A stretch of 34,865 nucleotides of DNA from Bacteroidales bacterium (GTDB taxonomy: Bacteria; Bacteroidota; Bacteroidia; Bacteroidales; UBA932): the NCBI GenBank assembly GCA_017535125.1, contig JAFXUS010000010.1, forward strand, positions 1-34,865. Direction: 5' to 3'. The position numbers and the translations under genes were made by a program. Positions 33,331 to 34,865 of this stretch are shown here, in pieces (the first letter of the stretch is position 1; every line of letters begins with the position of its first letter). The notes under the pieces were generated by a model. It was not told the origin of the DNA. It saw only the letters and a program-made list of their open reading frames with translations, and did not search any database.

Positions 33331-34865
33331 GATTCGAGGGTTTTGAAGGTTTCCAGTACGATTTCACGCTCGTCGAAGTGGCTCTTGACCTTGCCGAGGA
33401 TCTGGTAGGTCTCGTGGCCCTTGCCTGCGAGCAGGAGGGTAGCTCCCCTGGGGGCGAGCAGGAGGGCGGTCCGGATGGCTTCGCGCCGGTCAGCGATGCA
33501 GACGGTGCGGGCCAGGGCGGAAGCGTCCAGTCCGGCCTTGATGTCTTCGAGGATGTCTTCCGTGCGTTCGCTCCGGCTGTTGTCGGAGGTGAGGAAAATG
33601 CGGTCCGCGAGGCGGCCCGCCACCGCGCCCATCTCCGGGCGCTTGGTCTTGTCGCGGTCGCCGCCGCAGCCGAACAGGCAGATCAGCTGCCGCTCGGGGG
33701 CGACGTCGCGCAGGGTCTTCAGGACGTTCTCCAGGGCGTCCGGGGTGTGCGCGTAGTCGATGACGACGCTGAGGTCGCGCGGCCCCCGGAGGGTCTCCAG
33801 GCGGCCTTTGGCGGATTCGAGCTTGGAGATGGCCACGAGGGCTTCTTCGGCGGGGACGCCGAGTACGAGCGCCGTGGTGTAGATGGCCAGGAGGTTGTAG
33901 GCATTGTGCGCGCCGATCAGGCGCGTCCAGACCTCGCGGCCGTCGATCCGCAGGAGCATGCCTTCGAAGCTCTCTTCGAGGATGCGGGCGCTGTGGTCGG
34001 CGGCGGCCCGGCAGGAGTAGCCGACGACTTTCGCCCGGGTGTTCTGGACCATCACTTCGCCGTGCTTGTCGTCCAGGTTGATGACGGCGGCGGCGCTGGC
34101 GGGGAGCATGTCGAAGAAGCGCTTCTTGCAGCGGAGGTACTCCGCGAAAGTGCCGTGGTAGTCGAGGTGGTCGTGGGTGAGGTTGGAGAAGATCGCTACG
34201 CGGAATTCGAGTCCGGCGATCCGCTCCTGGTCCACCCCGATCGAGCTGACTTCCATGAAGCAATAGCTGCAGCCGGCCTCGACCATCTCGGCGAGCAGGG
34301 CGTTGAGCGTGACGGGGTCGGAAGTGGTGTTGGCGGTCTCGCTGCGGCGGGTGCCCACGTAGTTGGCGATGGTGGAGAGCAGGCCGCACTCGTAGCCCAG
34401 GCTGCGGAAGAGGTGGTAGAGCAGCGTGACGGTCGTGGTCTTGCCGTTGGTGCCGGTGATGCCGACGAGCTGCAGCTTGCCGCTCGGGTGGTCGTAGTAG
34501 GCGTCCGCCGCCATCGCCACCGCCTTGCGGCTGTCCCTGACAATCACGACCGCCGACGGAGCAGCGTCGCCGGAGTTGCCTGACGGCGAAAGCTCTGCCG
34601 CAGCAGGATTCGTAGCACCGAATCCGGTTCCCGCGTCAGCGGGAAGCGAGGATGGACGCCGAGCCGCAGGCACACCGGGACGCTCGTCGGCGGTCTCGTA
34701 CATAACAGCCACGGCACCGGCTTCGATGGCCTTGTCGATATACTGTCGGCCGTCGTTGCCGCAGCCGTTCACGGCAATGAACAGGCTGCCCGGCTGCACG
34801 CGGCGGGAGTCGTTGGTCAGCGAGGTGATCTCGATGTCCGGATTGCCCTGGACGGAGAGGACGTC
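33324..34865 (-). CDS. murE: UDP-MurNAc-tripeptide synthetase MurE (5' end outside window)
   Basis: Adds the third stem amino acid, probably meso-diaminopimelate, to UDP-MurNAc-L-Ala-D-Glu. The frame runs to the right edge (22 codons upstream of the GTG at 34799, including TSLTNDSRRV), so the N terminus is missing. Visible are SLFIAVNG, the ATP loop GTNGKTTT, HDHLDYHGTFAEYL with a nearby carbamylated-Lys region, and DYAHTPDALENVL. Two oddities: an extra segment of 39 residues at 34554-34670 between the UDP-binding domain and VVIVRDSRKA, and DNSR (33573-33584) where the diaminopimelate-specific DNPR motif is expected. Confidence 0.96.
   Translation of the reverse strand, partial: DVLSVQGNPDIEITSLTNDSRRVQPGSLFIAVNGCGNDGRQYIDKAIEAGAVAVMYETADERPGVPAARRPSSLPADAGTGFGATNPAAAELSPSGNSGDAAPSAVVIVRDSRKAVAMAADAYYDHPSGKLQLVGITGTNGKTTTVTLLYHLFRSLGYECGLLSTIANYVGTRRSETANTTSDPVTLNALLAEMVEAGCSYCFMEVSSIGVDQERIAGLEFRVAIFSNLTHDHLDYHGTFAEYLRCKKRFFDMLPASAAAVINLDDKHGEVMVQNTRAKVVGYSCRAAADHSARILEESFEGMLLRIDGREVWTRLIGAHNAYNLLAIYTTALVLGVPAEEALVAISKLESAKGRLETLRGPRDLSVVIDYAHTPDALENVLKTLRDVAPERQLICLFGCGGDRDKTKRPEMGAVAGRLADRIFLTSDNSRSERTEDILEDIKAGLDASALARTVCIADRREAIRTALLLAPRGATLLLAGKGHETYQILGKVKSHFDEREIVLETFKTLESC
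34554..34670 (-). repeat. In-frame palindrome-bearing insertion within murE
   Basis: These 117 bases encode 39 residues rich in Pro, Ala, Ser and Gly that have no counterpart in the MurE sequences I recall, where PGV runs straight into the VVIV strand. Two adjacent hairpins lie inside: GGATTCG/CGAATCC (34606-34612 with 34619-34625) and TTCCCGC/GCGGGAA (34628-34634 with 34639-34645). The boundaries are estimated from family memory and could be off by a few codons. Confidence 0.6.

Overview
This window is a GC-rich stretch of chromosome from a member of the Bacteroidota, most likely order Bacteroidales. Two sampled lines of the first 240 bases count to about 67% GC. The phylum call rests on Bacteroidota-type promoter boxes (TAnnTTTG, several with a TTG about 19-20 bases upstream), the gene order rpmB-rpmG-DUF4295-ftsY, DUF4296 and DUF3667 family proteins, and many lipoproteins. 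The content is almost entirely core housekeeping; I see no prophage, transposase, CRISPR array or defence island.

Layout. 1-3197 (+): the 3' part of thrS, then infC (apparently with a non-AUG start), rpmI, rplT and signal peptidase I. 3205-3943 (+): promoter, rpmB, rpmG, a 53-residue DUF4295 protein and a terminator. 3955-8827 (+): a palindromic repeat, ftsY, a second copy of the repeat, pheT, a DUF4296 lipoprotein that overlaps deoC, and a terminator. 8902-10671: a large putative lipoprotein with a degenerate zinc-protease motif, and tRNA-Leu(CAG). 10681-15561 (-): lipoprotein, acyl-CoA ligase, dCMP deaminase and S41 protease, tightly packed. 15612-18244 (+): typA, DUF177, rpmF, tRNA-Arg(CCT) and a long perfect palindrome. 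18264-20541 (-): uxaC and an overlapping DUF3667 membrane protein. 20589-21842 (+): rpiB and truB. A 102-base AT-rich palindrome separates truB from the leftward division and cell-wall cluster, 21961-34865: murE, mraY, murD, ftsW, murG, murC, ftsQ, ftsA, ftsZ, gltX.

The cell-wall cluster makes the lipid-linked peptidoglycan precursor (MurE, MurD, MurC, MraY, MurG), polymerises septal glycan (FtsW) and builds the division ring (FtsQ, FtsA, FtsZ). Its genes abut or overlap by a few bases, so they are probably one translationally coupled operon. The first third concentrates on translation and protein export: synthetases, IF-3, ribosomal proteins, FtsY and LepB.

No clear new multi-gene system is visible. 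The best leads are: the non-AUG start of infC; a pair of palindromic repeats with a compensatory base-pair change; a palindrome-bearing in-frame insertion in MurE; a 23-bp palindrome that absorbs the 3' end of tRNA-Arg; the 102-base AT-rich palindrome; a putative pseudo-metalloprotease lipoprotein; and apparent leaderless promoters.
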